A DNA stretch of 64,000 nt from JASLMY01 sp965226475. GTDB lineage: Bacteria; Pseudomonadota; Alphaproteobacteria; GCA-2731375. Each line of letters begins with the position of its first letter. The stretch's first letter is position 1. The notes under the pieces were generated by a model. The model saw only the letters and a list, made by a program, of their open reading frames with translations, ran no database searches and was not told the DNA's origin. A program made the translations under genes and the position numbers. Below are positions 34,905 through 44,589 of the stretch, one piece after another. Location: positions 1,550,001-1,614,000 of the forward strand of contig CBDDDJ010000004.1 in NCBI GenBank assembly GCA_965226475.1. Reading direction: 5' to 3'.

Positions 34905-36044
34905 ATGAAAATTACCGACCTGAACGCCTATCCCGTCTCCTTTCCCATTCCCGCCCAAAAGGCCGTCACCCTCGGCATCGGCCGGGCGATCAAGCGCGAT
35001 ACGGTGCTGATCAAGGTCGAGACGCAAGGCGGCCTTGTCGGCTGGGGGGAGGCGCACGCGGGTCGCGCGCCGGGCGCCGTCGGCCAGTTGGCCAACAGCA
35101 CGCTCCGCGATCTGGTCCTCGGCATGGAGGCGAGCGACGTCGTCGGCGTATGGGAGCGGATATACAAGATGCAGCTCGCCAGCCACGGCATGGGCGCCGC
35201 CGCCGCGATCGCCATGAGCGGGATCGACATGGCGCTCTGGGACATTCGCGGCAAGGCGGTCGGCTGGCCGCTCTACAAGCTGCTGGGTGGGCGGGCCAAG
35301 CCGATTCCGGCCTATGCGGGTGGCGTCTCGCTGGGCTATCAGCCGCCGGAGGAGCTGGTTGCGGAGGCGGGCGAGGCGCTGGCCCGGGGCTACAAGGCGC
35401 TGAAGCTGCGTCTCGGCGACACGGCGGCGAACGACATCGCCCGCGTGGCCGCGATCCGCGCCGCTTTCGGGCCCGAGATCGACATCCTGACCGACGCCAA
35501 CGCGGCCTATTCGCTCGCCGATGCCCGCCGGGTGATGCCGGCCTTGGACGAGGCCCAGGTCGGCTGGCTGGAAGAGCCCTTCCCGCCGCACGACCACCGG
35601 CGCTACCGGGAAACCCGAAGCTTCGGCGCCACGCCCCTGGCCGCCGGCGAGAACCACTACACCCGCTTCGAGTTCCACCGCCTGATCGAGGACGGCGTGG
35701 TCACCATCGTGCAGCCCGACCTTTCCAAGACCGGCGGGGTGACGGAGGCGTTGCGCATCGCCGCGCTGGCGTCGGCCTGGAAGCTCTCGATCAACCCGCA
35801 TACCTCGCTAACAGGCCTCAACGTCGCCGCCAGCATCCACCTGCTGGCGAGCATCGACAACGCCGGCTATTTCGAGGCCGACATCTCGCGCCACAATCCG
35901 TTCCGCGACGAACTCACCGCCTGGCGGGCCGAGGTCGACGCCGACGGCTTCGTATATCCCCCCGAAGCCCCGGGCCTCGGCGTCGAGGTCGACGAGGCCG
36001 TGCTCGCCCGCTTCCCGCTGATCGACGGCCCGGGCTACGTCTAG
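34905..36044 (+). CDS. Mandelate racemase/muconate lactonizing enzyme family protein
   Basis: This 379-aa enolase-superfamily enzyme has an N-terminal capping domain and a barrel with Mg ligands Asp197 (LTDAN), Glu223/224 (LEEPF) and Glu249 (AGENH). The catalytic base region is KALKLR (Lys164/Lys167), with His299 in NPHTS on the other face. A dehydratase or racemase acting on a sugar acid is likely. It is transcribed divergently from the luciferase-like gene. Confidence 0.88.
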   Translation: MKITDLNAYPVSFPIPAQKAVTLGIGRAIKRDTVLIKVETQGGLVGWGEAHAGRAPGAVGQLANSTLRDLVLGMEASDVVGVWERIYKMQLASHGMGAAAAIAMSGIDMALWDIRGKAVGWPLYKLLGGRAKPIPAYAGGVSLGYQPPEELVAEAGEALARGYKALKLRLGDTAANDIARVAAIRAAFGPEIDILTDANAAYSLADARRVMPALDEAQVGWLEEPFPPHDHRRYRETRSFGATPLAAGENHYTRFEFHRLIEDGVVTIVQPDLSKTGGVTEALRIAALASAWKLSINPHTSLTGLNVAASIHLLASIDNAGYFEADISRHNPFRDELTAWRAEVDADGFVYPPEAPGLGVEVDEAVLARFPLIDGPGYV

Positions 36045-36098
36045 GGCATTGCCAGGTTCGGGGAGGGTCGATCGGGCGAATGAGCCACGCCCTGAAGC

Positions 36099-37193
36099 TC
36101 AGGCCTTGAAGGTGGCGATGGCGCTTTCGTCGAATTGGAGGCCCAGGCCAGGGGCGTCGGGCAGGATCATCTCGCCGCCTTCGACCTTGGGCGTCTCTTC
36201 GTAGAGTTTCAGCATCCAGGGCATGTATTCGACCGTCAGGCCGTTCGCGCAGGCGGCGACGACGTGGACCAGGATCTCGGGCATCACGTGGCTGACGACC
36301 GGCAGGTTGAAGGCCTCCGCCATGGCGGCGATCTTCATCCACTGCGTGACGCCGCCGGCCCGCACGATGTCGATCATGGGGATGTCGACCGAGCGGGCCT
36401 CGATCATCTGGCGGAACGGCTCGATCCCCCAGAGGTATTCGCCGCCGGCGATCGGCGTCGAAAGCGCCGCCGTCACCCGGGCCAGGCCCTGGTAGTCGTC
36501 GGCCGTGGTCACGTCCTCCAGCCAGAAGAGCCCGACATCGGCAATCCGGGCGCCGATGTCGATCGCCTGTTCGGGGCGCCAGCGTTGGTTGATGTCGCAC
36601 ATCAGCGTGATGTCCGGGCCGACCGCCTCGCGGACCAGCGTGATGCGCCGAATTTCGTCGGCGATGGTGGGAGACCCCGGCAGCGCCATCTGGGTCTTCA
36701 TCTGGGTGAAGCCCTTTTCCACCAGCGTGTGGGCGGCACGTTGCACCTGGTCGTCGTCGAGCCCCCGGCGGAGCGAGCCCGAGGCGTAGGTCGCAACCCG
36801 GTCGCGATGGCCGCCGAGCAACTTCCAGAGCGGCTGCTGGAGCGCCTTCCCCTTGATGTCCCAGAGCGCGACGTCGATGGCGGAGAGCGCCAGCGTGAAG
36901 ATCCCGCCGGGGCCGCAGGAATCGCCGGTGCCGGCGCGCAGCTTGGCGACGATATGCTCGATGCGAAGCGGATCCTCCCCCACCGTCAGTGCCGAGAGTT
37001 CCTCGACCGCGACCCGCAGGCTGCCGGTCATGCGGCCGCCATAGAAAGTGATGCCGATGCCCTCGATGCCGGTGTCCGTGCGCAGGCGCAGGATGACGAC
37101 GGGGCGCATCCGACCCTCTTCCTCGGCCATGCCGGCGAGGGAATCGTCCTCGGGAATGGAAAGCGTGGCGGCCTCGTAGCCGGTGATTTTCAT
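36099..37193 (-). CDS. Mandelate racemase/muconate lactonizing enzyme family protein (second)
   Basis: This 364-aa enzyme has Mg ligands Asp200 (MCDIN), Glu226 (WLEDV) and Glu252 (GGEYL). The KxK base motif reads MKTQM, so only one lysine of the usual pair (Lys166) is present. The end VSHVMPEILVHV carries the His often used in these enzymes. It is not a close copy of the neighbouring family member, so the two probably act on different acids. It is divergent from an SDR-amidohydrolase pair. Confidence 0.87.
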   Translation of the reverse strand: MKITGYEAATLSIPEDDSLAGMAEEEGRMRPVVILRLRTDTGIEGIGITFYGGRMTGSLRVAVEELSALTVGEDPLRIEHIVAKLRAGTGDSCGPGGIFTLALSAIDVALWDIKGKALQQPLWKLLGGHRDRVATYASGSLRRGLDDDQVQRAAHTLVEKGFTQMKTQMALPGSPTIADEIRRITLVREAVGPDITLMCDINQRWRPEQAIDIGARIADVGLFWLEDVTTADDYQGLARVTAALSTPIAGGEYLWGIEPFRQMIEARSVDIPMIDIVRAGGVTQWMKIAAMAEAFNLPVVSHVMPEILVHVVAACANGLTVEYMPWMLKLYEETPKVEGGEMILPDAPGLGLQFDESAIATFKA

Positions 37194-37326
37194 GGCGTCT
37201 TCCTCGTCATGGCCGGGGAGGGGCGAGTATGCCGCCCCGATCCACCCGACGGAAGAGAGGGCGTCTCGCCAGGGCGCGCGCGGGCCGATAAGCTCGGAGG
37301 CGAAAACGGTTCCAGGGGAGGAAATC

Positions 37327-38079
37327 ATGGCGAAGCTCGACGGACGGGTGGCGCTCGTCACCGGCGCGCAGCAGGGGATCGGCGCGGCGATCGCCCGGGG
37401 GATGGCGGCGGCCGGCGGCGATCTGGTATTGAACTACCTGGATGACGCGGCGGGCGCCGAAGCAGTGGCGGCCGATGCCCGCGCCGCCGGCCGGCGGGCG
37501 AGCCTGGTCCAGGGAGACGTCACCGACGAGGCCGCGCACGAGGCGATGCTGGCGGCGGCCGACGCGCTCGGCGGGATCGATATCCTGGTCAACAACGCGG
37601 CGATCTTTCCCCGGGTAGAGTTCCTGGAAATGACCGCCGCCGATTGGGACGGGGTGATGGGCATAAACCTCCGCGCGCCCTTTCTCCTCTCGCTCGCCGC
37701 CGCCAGGCGGATGGTGGCGCGCGGCGGCGGTGGCGCCATCCTCAACCTCGCCTCGGGCGCGGCCTTTCGCGGCTCGCCGCGCGGCGTGCACTACGTCGCT
37801 TCCAAGGCCGGCCTGGTCGGCCTGACGCGGGCCACGGCCAAGGAACTGGCCGCGCATGCCATCCGCGTCAACGCGATCGCGCCGGGCCTGACGGATACGG
37901 CGCAGCCGCGTTACGGCATGGACGAGGACGAGATCGCCGTCGTCGCCGCCTCGCTCCCGCTCGCCGGCCTCACCCTGCCGGAGGACGTGGCCGAGTTGGC
38001 GGTCTTCCTCTGTTCGGATGCGGCCCGGCGGATCACCGGACAGACGGCGCACATCAACGGCGGCGACTACCTGACCTGA
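37327..38079 (+). CDS. Short-chain dehydrogenase/reductase
   Basis: This 250-aa classical SDR has the cofactor motif TGAQQGIG (residues 13-20), NNAAIF, the catalytic Ser in LASGAA and YVASKAG with Tyr and Lys. It ends with TGQTAHINGGDYLT. It has a GGAGGAAATC ribosome-binding region upstream. It is followed after 11 bases by an amidohydrolase on the same strand. The substrate is unknown. Confidence 0.9.
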   Translation: MAKLDGRVALVTGAQQGIGAAIARGMAAAGGDLVLNYLDDAAGAEAVAADARAAGRRASLVQGDVTDEAAHEAMLAAADALGGIDILVNNAAIFPRVEFLEMTAADWDGVMGINLRAPFLLSLAAARRMVARGGGGAILNLASGAAFRGSPRGVHYVASKAGLVGLTRATAKELAAHAIRVNAIAPGLTDTAQPRYGMDEDEIAVVAASLPLAGLTLPEDVAELAVFLCSDAARRITGQTAHINGGDYLT

Positions 38080-38090
38080 GGGGATTGGCG

Positions 38091-39758
38091 ATGACGGCGG
38101 ATCTGATCGTCACCGGCGGCAAGGTCGTCACCCTCGACGCCGATGACCGGATCGCGAGCGCCGTGGCAATTCGCGGCGAGCGGATCCTCGCCGTCGGCGG
38201 TGATGCCGAGATCGCGGCCCTGGCCGGCCCCGATGCCCGCCGCGTCGACGCGGCCGGGCGCGCGGTCGTGCCGGGCCTGATCGACGCCCACGCGCACATG
38301 GACCGCGAGGGCCTGAAGGAGCGCCCGCCGAGCCTCGCCGGCTGCCGTTCCATCGACGACATCCTGCAACGGATCGCCGCGCTGGCGGCGGCGACGCCCG
38401 AGGGGAATTGGATCGTCACCATGCCGATCGGCGATCCGCCCTTCTACGAGGGCGTGCCGGAGAACCTTCGGGAGAACCGCTTCCCGACGCGGCGCGAGCT
38501 CGACGCCGTGGCCCCCGACCACCCGGTCTACATTCGGGCGATCTGGGGCCATTGGCGCAATTCCCTGCCGCTGGTCTCGATCGCCAACAGCCGCGCGCTC
38601 GCGCTGGCGGGGATCGGCCGGACGACGGAGCCGCCGGCGCCTTCGATCCGGATCGAGCGCGACGCGGCCAGCGGCGAGCCGACCGGCATCCTCTGGGAGG
38701 ACACCTACAAGCCTCTGGTGGAAAAGACCCTGATGGCCTGCATCCCGCCATTCACGCTCGCGGACCGGACCGAGGGATTGAGACGATCGATGGCCGTCTA
38801 CAACGGCTACGCCACCACCAGCGTGTTCGAAGGCCACGGCATCGCGGGCGAGGTGCTGGCCGCCTATCAGGTGCTCCGGGCGGAGGGGCCGACCCCGGTT
38901 CGCGCCAACCTGATGTTCAGCCCCGCCTGGCCCGGCACCGATATGGGCGAGGTACGCGCCCTGCTCGCTGACTGGAGCCGCTGGCTCGCCGGTCGCGGCA
39001 TGGGCGACGACTATCTCCGCATGGCGGGCCTCTACGCCGAGAGCGACTATTCCGAAGAGAACCGGCTGCGCGCCTTGCAAGGCCCCTATACCGGCTGGGC
39101 CGGCTTCAACTTCAACGCCGCGCTGCCCAAGGACGTGATGGTGGAAATGCTGGTCGAAGCGGCGCGGAACGGCATCCGCGTCGGCTCCTTCGATGCCGAC
39201 ATCCTGGAGGTTTTCGAGGCCGTCGAGGCCCGGGTCGGGATCGGCGGCCAGCGCTGGCTGATGGAACATGTGGGCGCCTTCGACGACGACGAGATTGCCC
39301 GCATTCGCGATCTCGGCCTGGTCTTGCAGGCCTATTCCAACCGCTGGATCTGGCAGGAGGGCGAGGTCTGGCGCGCAGAACGAGGCGAGGCCGCGGGCAG
39401 CCGGGTGCTGCCGATGCGCTCCCTGATCGATGCCGGCATCCACGTGGCGCTCGCCACCGACAACGTGCCGCCGACACTCTTCCACCCCATCTGGCACGTG
39501 GTCGCCCGGCGGCCGAGGGGAAGCGACCGGCCCCTGGGCCCGGATCAGGCGATTTCCCGCGCCGAGGCCCTGGCGGCGGCGAGCCGCGAGGGCGCGTGGC
39601 TCGGTTTCGAGGAGGATTTCAAGGGCACGCTCGAAGCCGGCAAGGCCGCCGACCTCGCGATCCTCGACGCCGATCCCCTGACGGTCGACGAGGCGGCGCT
39701 GCCCGATATCGTCGCCGACCTCACCATCACGGGCGGGCGAGTGGTGCACGAGGCATAG
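38091..39758 (+). CDS. Amidohydrolase family 3 (YtcJ-like) metal-dependent hydrolase
   Basis: This 555-aa protein has the beta-sandwich start MTADLIVTGGKVVTLDADDR, the metal-binding DAHAHMD near residue 65, and C-terminal LATDNVPPTLFHP and GTLEAGKAADLAILDADPL. These are features of amidohydrolase_3 enzymes that hydrolyse amides or related bonds, often with one or two metals. It is probably cotranscribed with the SDR before it. A strong hairpin follows its stop. Confidence 0.88.
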   Translation: MTADLIVTGGKVVTLDADDRIASAVAIRGERILAVGGDAEIAALAGPDARRVDAAGRAVVPGLIDAHAHMDREGLKERPPSLAGCRSIDDILQRIAALAAATPEGNWIVTMPIGDPPFYEGVPENLRENRFPTRRELDAVAPDHPVYIRAIWGHWRNSLPLVSIANSRALALAGIGRTTEPPAPSIRIERDAASGEPTGILWEDTYKPLVEKTLMACIPPFTLADRTEGLRRSMAVYNGYATTSVFEGHGIAGEVLAAYQVLRAEGPTPVRANLMFSPAWPGTDMGEVRALLADWSRWLAGRGMGDDYLRMAGLYAESDYSEENRLRALQGPYTGWAGFNFNAALPKDVMVEMLVEAARNGIRVGSFDADILEVFEAVEARVGIGGQRWLMEHVGAFDDDEIARIRDLGLVLQAYSNRWIWQEGEVWRAERGEAAGSRVLPMRSLIDAGIHVALATDNVPPTLFHPIWHVVARRPRGSDRPLGPDQAISRAEALAAASREGAWLGFEEDFKGTLEAGKAADLAILDADPLTVDEAALPDIVADLTITGGRVVHEA

Positions 39759-39780
39759 GGTATTTCAAGATTGGTCCCGG

Positions 39781-39847
39781 CCACCCGCCCCCGGCCCAAC
39801 CACCCGTGGAGCATACCTTGGGGTGGTTCGGCCGGGGGAGCGGGTGG
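39781..39847. terminator. Probable bidirectional terminator hairpin
   Basis: A left arm of 25 bases (CCACCCGC...AACCACCC) and a right arm of 27 bases (GGGTGGTT...GCGGGTGG) pair almost fully around a 15-base loop. It lies between two convergent genes, as expected for a shared terminator. No T run follows. Confidence 0.75.
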
Positions 39848-39903
39848 CTCGGCGATTCGGATCAAACCTGATCCGCTCTAGGGACTTCGACGCGGATCGT
39901 GGC

Positions 39904-41040
39904 TCAAGCGCGTCCGGCGATCGCGGCCTGGTAGATCTCCAGCAATTTCGGCACCACGGCGGTGACGTCGTGGCGCATCGCCTCTTCCCGGCCCCAGGCG
40001 CCGAGTTCGGCCCGCCGCTCGGCATCGGCGGCGAGCCGGGCGAGCTTGTCGCCGAGCTCGCCCGCATCGCCGGGGGTGGCGAGGAAGGCGGCGGCGGGCC
40101 CGGTCAGCACGCTGGCATAACCGGCGTTGCGCGCGGCGACGACGGGCTTGCCGCTCGCCATCGCCTCGACCAGGACGATGCCGAAGCTCTCGCCGTGGGT
40201 GGCGGGCGCGCAGAAGATGTCGGCCGTGGCGTACCAGCGGTGCTTCTCCTCCTCCGGCACCCTGCCGACGAGGTCGACGTCCCGAAGCCCGTGCTCGGCG
40301 ACGAAGGCCTCGACACCCGCCCGGTCCTCACCCCCGCCGGCGATGATCAGGCGGACCCTGGCACCTTCGCCACGCAGGCGGCGGTAGGCCTCCAGCAGCA
40401 CGAAGACGCCCTTGCGGGCTTCCAGGCGGCCGAGATAAAGCAGCACGACCCGGTCGTCGTCCCGGTAGCCGGGCATCGGCTGGTGCGGCGCCAGATAGCG
40501 GGAATAGTCGATCGTCGGCGGCAGGATCGCGACCTCCCGCCCTCGCACCTTCGCCAGATGCCGGGCGGGCGATGGGGAGACGGCGATGGCGCCATCGAGT
40601 TTGCGCAGCAGATACTGGCTCAGCAGCCAGAAGAGCCGCTTGGTCAGCCGCCCGCTGAAACTGTCGGGCGGCGTGTCGTGGAAGGTGGCGACGTTGGCCG
40701 TCCGCGACCGTTTGAAGATCTGGAAGCTCATCAGCGGCGTCCAGATCGTGTGGAAATGCAGGACGTCGAAGGCCTCGCGGCGAAGCGCCTCGCCCAGGCG
40801 GGACAGGTCGTGCCCGCGGACGATCGAGACCTCGAAAAAGGTTTCGTTGAAGGTGATGGGGCGCGATTGGCCGAAGTACAGGATCCTCGTCTCGCCCTCG
40901 TCAAGCGCGGCCGCCGGACCGGGGGCGATGACGCGGACCTCGTGGCCGAGCGCCTCCATATGCCGGGCGCAATCGAGAATGTGCGCCTGGACGCCGCCCG
41001 GGCGGTGAATGTCGTAGGGGCAGACGATGCCGATCTTCAC
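39904..41040 (-). CDS. Glycosyltransferase family 4 (PimA/PimB-like)
   Basis: This 378-aa GT-B enzyme has MKIGIVCPYDIHRPGGVQAH with the GGV loop, the acceptor domain HFHTIWTPL, and the donor domain LLYLGRLEARKGVFVLLEA. The phosphate-binding EX7E motif is in ATHGESFGIVLVEAMASGKP. The pattern is close to phosphatidylinositol mannosyltransferases. It lies 7 bases after a CDP-alcohol phosphotransferase gene. The operon probably makes a glycosylated phospholipid in the inner membrane (inference). Confidence 0.88.
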   Translation of the reverse strand: MKIGIVCPYDIHRPGGVQAHILDCARHMEALGHEVRVIAPGPAAALDEGETRILYFGQSRPITFNETFFEVSIVRGHDLSRLGEALRREAFDVLHFHTIWTPLMSFQIFKRSRTANVATFHDTPPDSFSGRLTKRLFWLLSQYLLRKLDGAIAVSPSPARHLAKVRGREVAILPPTIDYSRYLAPHQPMPGYRDDDRVVLLYLGRLEARKGVFVLLEAYRRLRGEGARVRLIIAGGGEDRAGVEAFVAEHGLRDVDLVGRVPEEEKHRWYATADIFCAPATHGESFGIVLVEAMASGKPVVAARNAGYASVLTGPAAAFLATPGDAGELGDKLARLAADAERRAELGAWGREEAMRHDVTAVVPKLLEIYQAAIAGRA

Positions 41041-41047
41041 CGCGCGC

Positions 41048-41785
41048 TCACTCCAGCCCGCGTAGGATCTCGACTTGGCTATAGAGGAAGTCGAGCGCCG
41101 AATAGGCGAGCAACCAGATCAGCACCCAGTGGAGCCCGCCCAGGAATCCGGCCACGAGCACCAGCACGGGCAGCAGCGGGTCGATCCCGCTGACGAAGGG
41201 AAAAATTCCGTCGGCGAGTCTCGCGAGCGGGGCCGGTGGCGGACCCTCCGCCCGGGCCACATAGGGGTTGGCGGCGCCCATGCCCTTCTCGGCATAGACG
41301 CGCGAGAGCCGGGCCGCCACCGCCAATAGCGCGGCCGCCAGGCCCAGGCCCGGCCCGCCGCCCAAGGGCCACCAGCCTTGAACCGCCCCCGGCGCCAGCA
41401 GCAGGCCGATCGAGAGATACATCGAGACCCGGTAGACCACGTCGGTGATAAAGTCGGCGTATTGCCCGCGTTCGCTGGTGGTGCCGGTGATCCGGGCGAT
41501 GTTGCCGTCGACGCAGTCGAGGATCGAAAAGACGATCGCCGCCAGCGCCAGCCATGCCGCCCCGCCGACCAGCGCCACGACGGGGAGGACGAGCGCCAGC
41601 AGACAGGAGATGGCGGTCACCGCCGTCGCGCCGACGCCGAGCGCGACCAGCGGCGGGGTCAGCAGGAAGGAAACCGGCCGGTAGAGCAGCACCGCGCCCC
41701 ATTCGCCGCGCAGCTCCTCGCCCGACTTCGCCGCTCTGTAGGCGGCGACGACATCGGCGAGGCGGGGGGTGGCGGCGCGGGGCAT
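41048..41785 (-). CDS. CDP-alcohol phosphatidyltransferase family membrane protein
   Basis: This 245-aa protein has several membrane segments and a complete CDP-alcohol phosphotransferase signature: DG..AR, then G...D...D, in CVDGNIARITG, QYADFITD. The N-terminal soluble extension PRLADVVAAYRAAKSGEELR resembles inositol-type phosphotransferases. It links a CDP-activated head group or diacylglycerol to an alcohol. With the adjacent mannosyltransferase-like gene, a phosphatidylinositol-like product is plausible but unproven. Confidence 0.87.
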   Translation of the reverse strand: MPRAATPRLADVVAAYRAAKSGEELRGEWGAVLLYRPVSFLLTPPLVALGVGATAVTAISCLLALVLPVVALVGGAAWLALAAIVFSILDCVDGNIARITGTTSERGQYADFITDVVYRVSMYLSIGLLLAPGAVQGWWPLGGGPGLGLAAALLAVAARLSRVYAEKGMGAANPYVARAEGPPPAPLARLADGIFPFVSGIDPLLPVLVLVAGFLGGLHWVLIWLLAYSALDFLYSQVEILRGLE

Positions 41786-41816
41786 GGGCTCATGGCCTGG
41801 TTGTGAAGGTGAGAGA

Positions 41817-42398
41817 TCAACCGCCTCGGCGCGCGATCCGCTCCCGCACCGGGGCGCCGGTTTCCAGATCCTCGCCGTGGAGGTCGACGTGGCGAACGTC
41901 GGCGAAGGCGCCCTTGCCGTCAAGCGCGACATAGACGAGGTGCAGTCTGGCCGGTCGCCCGGCGATCGACAGTTCGGCCGAGGCCCGGCCCTCGTCGTCG
42001 AGTCGCACGCGGAAGCGGCGCCCCTCCAGCGCCGCCACCCGGGCGAGGTAGTGGCCGGCCCGCGCCGGGTCCGGTCGGGCGGAGACGCCATAGGCGAAGT
42101 TCCGTTCGAGCCAGTTCAGCGCGCGCCGCTTGCCGGAAGTATTGTAGCGGAGCCAGTAGACCTCGACCGGCCGGTCGGGATCGAGGCGGGCGTCGGCGTC
42201 GAGGCGGGCGTCGTAGACCACGGTGTTGGCGTTCGAGGACCGCTGGAGGAAGAAGAGCCGCAGGTGCGAGGCTGGCGGCAGGGGATAGTCGGGATGGGCG
42301 CCCGCGGGCCGCGCGGTCTCTCCCGCCCGGGCCGGCAGGCTCAGCAATAACGTCGCCAACAGGAAGGCGCCGAGGCGCCGCGCGCGGATCGAGGGCAT
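41817..42398 (-). CDS. DUF4833 domain-containing secreted protein
   Basis: This 193-aa protein has a signal peptide (LGAFLLATLLLSLPARAG) and the DUF4833 blocks SHLRLFFLQRSSNANTVVYD, RPVEVYWLRY and RALNWLERNFAYGV. The C-terminus ends RIARRGG. It is the first gene of an operon with the CDP-alcohol phosphotransferase and glycosyltransferase, with 31 bases to the next gene. The domain has no assigned function that I know of. Its position suggests a role in handling the lipid product in the periplasm. Confidence 0.83.
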   Translation of the reverse strand: MPSIRARRLGAFLLATLLLSLPARAGETARPAGAHPDYPLPPASHLRLFFLQRSSNANTVVYDARLDADARLDPDRPVEVYWLRYNTSGKRRALNWLERNFAYGVSARPDPARAGHYLARVAALEGRRFRVRLDDEGRASAELSIAGRPARLHLVYVALDGKGAFADVRHVDLHGEDLETGAPVRERIARRGG

Positions 42399-42520
42399 GC
42401 CGCTCTCACCTCCCACCCCGTCACTTGGGCAAAGCCCGGGTGATGTCAAGCCTTGCCGTGCTAGGAGCGACGGTGGAATTAGCCTTAGAATACCGGCGCC
42501 TGGATGGTCTGGAGGGTGGC

Positions 42521-43666
42521 ATGGAACTCAGCCGCGACCGCGTTTTGACGACCCACGTCGGCAGCCTGCCGCGTCCCAAATCGCTCCGGGTGCTGCTGGT
42601 GGCGCGCGAGGCGGGCGAGGCGGTGGACGAAGCGGAGATCGAGACCGAGGTCGAGGCCGCCGTCGATTCGATCGTCCAACGCCAAGTGGCGCTCGGCATC
42701 GACGCGGTCAGCGATGGCGAGACGAGCAAGATCAGCTATGCCACCTATGTGAAGGACCGCTACGAGGGTTTCGGCGGCGAAAGCCGTCTGAAAGGCGCTC
42801 GGGATCTGCGCGAATACCTCGATTACGCCCGCTATCTGGTCAGGATCGGCGGCACGATCCCCTCGGCCAGCGGGCCCTGCTGCATTGGCGAGGTGAGGTT
42901 GGCCGACCCCGCCCCGCTCGCCCGCGATCTGGCGCTCTTCGCGGCCGCGGTCGAAAAGCACCGGCCGGTCGAGGGCTTCCTCAACGCCGCCTCGCCCGGC
43001 GTGGTCACCGTTTTTCTCGACAACCGCCACTATCCCTCCCACGACGCCTATCTGGAGGCGCTGGCGGGCGTGCTGGCGGCCGAATACCGAGAGATCGTCG
43101 AGGCGGGTTTTACCTTGCAGATCGATTGCCCCGATCTTGCCATGGGCCGCCACCTGGCGCACGCCGACCTCGACCTCGCCCAGTTCCGCGACCTCGCCGC
43201 GCGCCATGTCGAGGTGCTGAACGCCGCAACCGAAGGCTTGCCGGCCGAGAAGCTGCGCCTGCATCTGTGCTGGGGCAACTACGAGGGGCCGCATCACCAC
43301 GACTTGCCCTTGGCCGACATCGTCGACATCGTCTATGGCGCCCGGCCGATGGCCTTCTCGATCGAAGGCTCCAATCCCCGCCACGAGCACGAATGGGTGG
43401 TGTTCCGGGACCACCCCCTCCCCGACGACAAGGTGCTGATCCCGGGCGTGATCGATTCCACTTCCAACTTCATCGAACATCCCGATCTGGTGGCGCAGCG
43501 GATTTGCCGCTTCGCCGAGGTGGTCGGACGTGAACGTGTCATCGCCGGTACGGACTGCGGCTTCGCCACCTTCGCCGGCTATCCCAACGTCTTTCCCGAC
43601 ATCGTCTGGGCCAAGCTCGAAAGCCTGGTCGAGGGCGCGCGTCGGGCGAGCGAAACACTCTGGTGA
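42521..43666 (+). CDS. Cobalamin-independent methionine synthase II (MetE C-domain-like) family protein
   Basis: This 381-aa protein corresponds to the C-terminal catalytic domain of MetE, with TTHVGSLPRP at the start. The zinc-ligand segments are LHLCWGNYEG (His and Cys), FSIEGSN (Glu) and GTDCGF (Cys). Such stand-alone homologues often transfer methyl groups other than from folate; the natural donor is unknown. It starts after a GGAGGG ribosome-binding site. An SDR gene follows after 22 bases. Confidence 0.87.
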   Translation: MELSRDRVLTTHVGSLPRPKSLRVLLVAREAGEAVDEAEIETEVEAAVDSIVQRQVALGIDAVSDGETSKISYATYVKDRYEGFGGESRLKGARDLREYLDYARYLVRIGGTIPSASGPCCIGEVRLADPAPLARDLALFAAAVEKHRPVEGFLNAASPGVVTVFLDNRHYPSHDAYLEALAGVLAAEYREIVEAGFTLQIDCPDLAMGRHLAHADLDLAQFRDLAARHVEVLNAATEGLPAEKLRLHLCWGNYEGPHHHDLPLADIVDIVYGARPMAFSIEGSNPRHEHEWVVFRDHPLPDDKVLIPGVIDSTSNFIEHPDLVAQRICRFAEVVGRERVIAGTDCGFATFAGYPNVFPDIVWAKLESLVEGARRASETLW

Positions 43667-43688
43667 GGCATTGGAAAGGTAGGCGATC

Positions 43689-44492
43689 ATGGGCAGACTC
43701 GACGGCAAGGTGGCATTGGTGAGCGGCGGCGCGCGCGGCATCGGCGCGGCGACGGCCAAGGCGATGGCGGCGGAAGGCGCGACGGTAGTCCTGACCGACC
43801 TGCTGGAGGCCGAGGGCGTCGAGACCGAGGCGGCGATCCGGGCCGCCGGCGGCCAGGCCCGCTTCGTCCGCCACGACGTGACCGTGGAAGACGAATGGGC
43901 GGGCATCGTCGACGATGTGGTGGCGCGAGAGGGCGGGTTGCACGTGCTCTTCAACAACGCCGGCATCTTCGCCGCGGCGAGCGTCGAGGAAACCCGGATC
44001 GAGGATTGGCGCCGCATGCAGGCGGTGAACCTCGAAGGCGTTTTTCTCGGTGCCAAGCACGGGGTCCGGGTGATGAAGGAGTGCTGCCCGGAGGGCGGGC
44101 CTTCGGGCTCAATCATCAACACCTCTTCCATCGCCGGCATCATCGGTTCGCCGTTGAGCGCCGCCTATTCGATGTCGAAGGGGGGCGTCAGGCTCTTCAC
44201 CAAGTCGCTGGCGCTCGAATGCGCCTTCCTCGGCTACAACATCCGAGTGAATTCCGTGCATCCCGGCATCATCGACACCGACATGATGAAGCAGGTGGCC
44301 GAGAAGACCATCCGCCTGGGCCGCCACCAGACCTTCGAGCAGGCCTGGGAAAGCCTGGTGCAACGCCAGCCGATCGGCCGCATGGGCAACGCCGAGGATA
44401 TCGCCAAGGGTGTCGTCTATCTGGCGAGCGACGAATCGGACCTGATGAACGGCTCCGAGCTGGTGCTCGACGGCGGCATCACCGCGTCATGA
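43689..44492 (+). CDS. Short-chain dehydrogenase/reductase (hydroxysteroid-dehydrogenase-like)
   Basis: This 267-aa SDR has GGARGIG at the cofactor site (residues 13-19), an acidic residue in VVLTDLLEAEG indicating NAD preference, NNAGIF, Ser in NTSSIAG and YSMSKGG. It lies directly after the MetE-like gene on the same strand and is probably cotranscribed. The substrate is unknown. Confidence 0.9.
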   Translation: MGRLDGKVALVSGGARGIGAATAKAMAAEGATVVLTDLLEAEGVETEAAIRAAGGQARFVRHDVTVEDEWAGIVDDVVAREGGLHVLFNNAGIFAAASVEETRIEDWRRMQAVNLEGVFLGAKHGVRVMKECCPEGGPSGSIINTSSIAGIIGSPLSAAYSMSKGGVRLFTKSLALECAFLGYNIRVNSVHPGIIDTDMMKQVAEKTIRLGRHQTFEQAWESLVQRQPIGRMGNAEDIAKGVVYLASDESDLMNGSELVLDGGITAS

Positions 44493-44589
44493 CGCGGTGC
44501 TTGCGGCCCGTGGCATCCGATCACACGTTGTGAACGGGTTTGATTGTCTGGAGTCCCGGCCTGCCGGGGCCTGAGGTAGGGACCTGACG

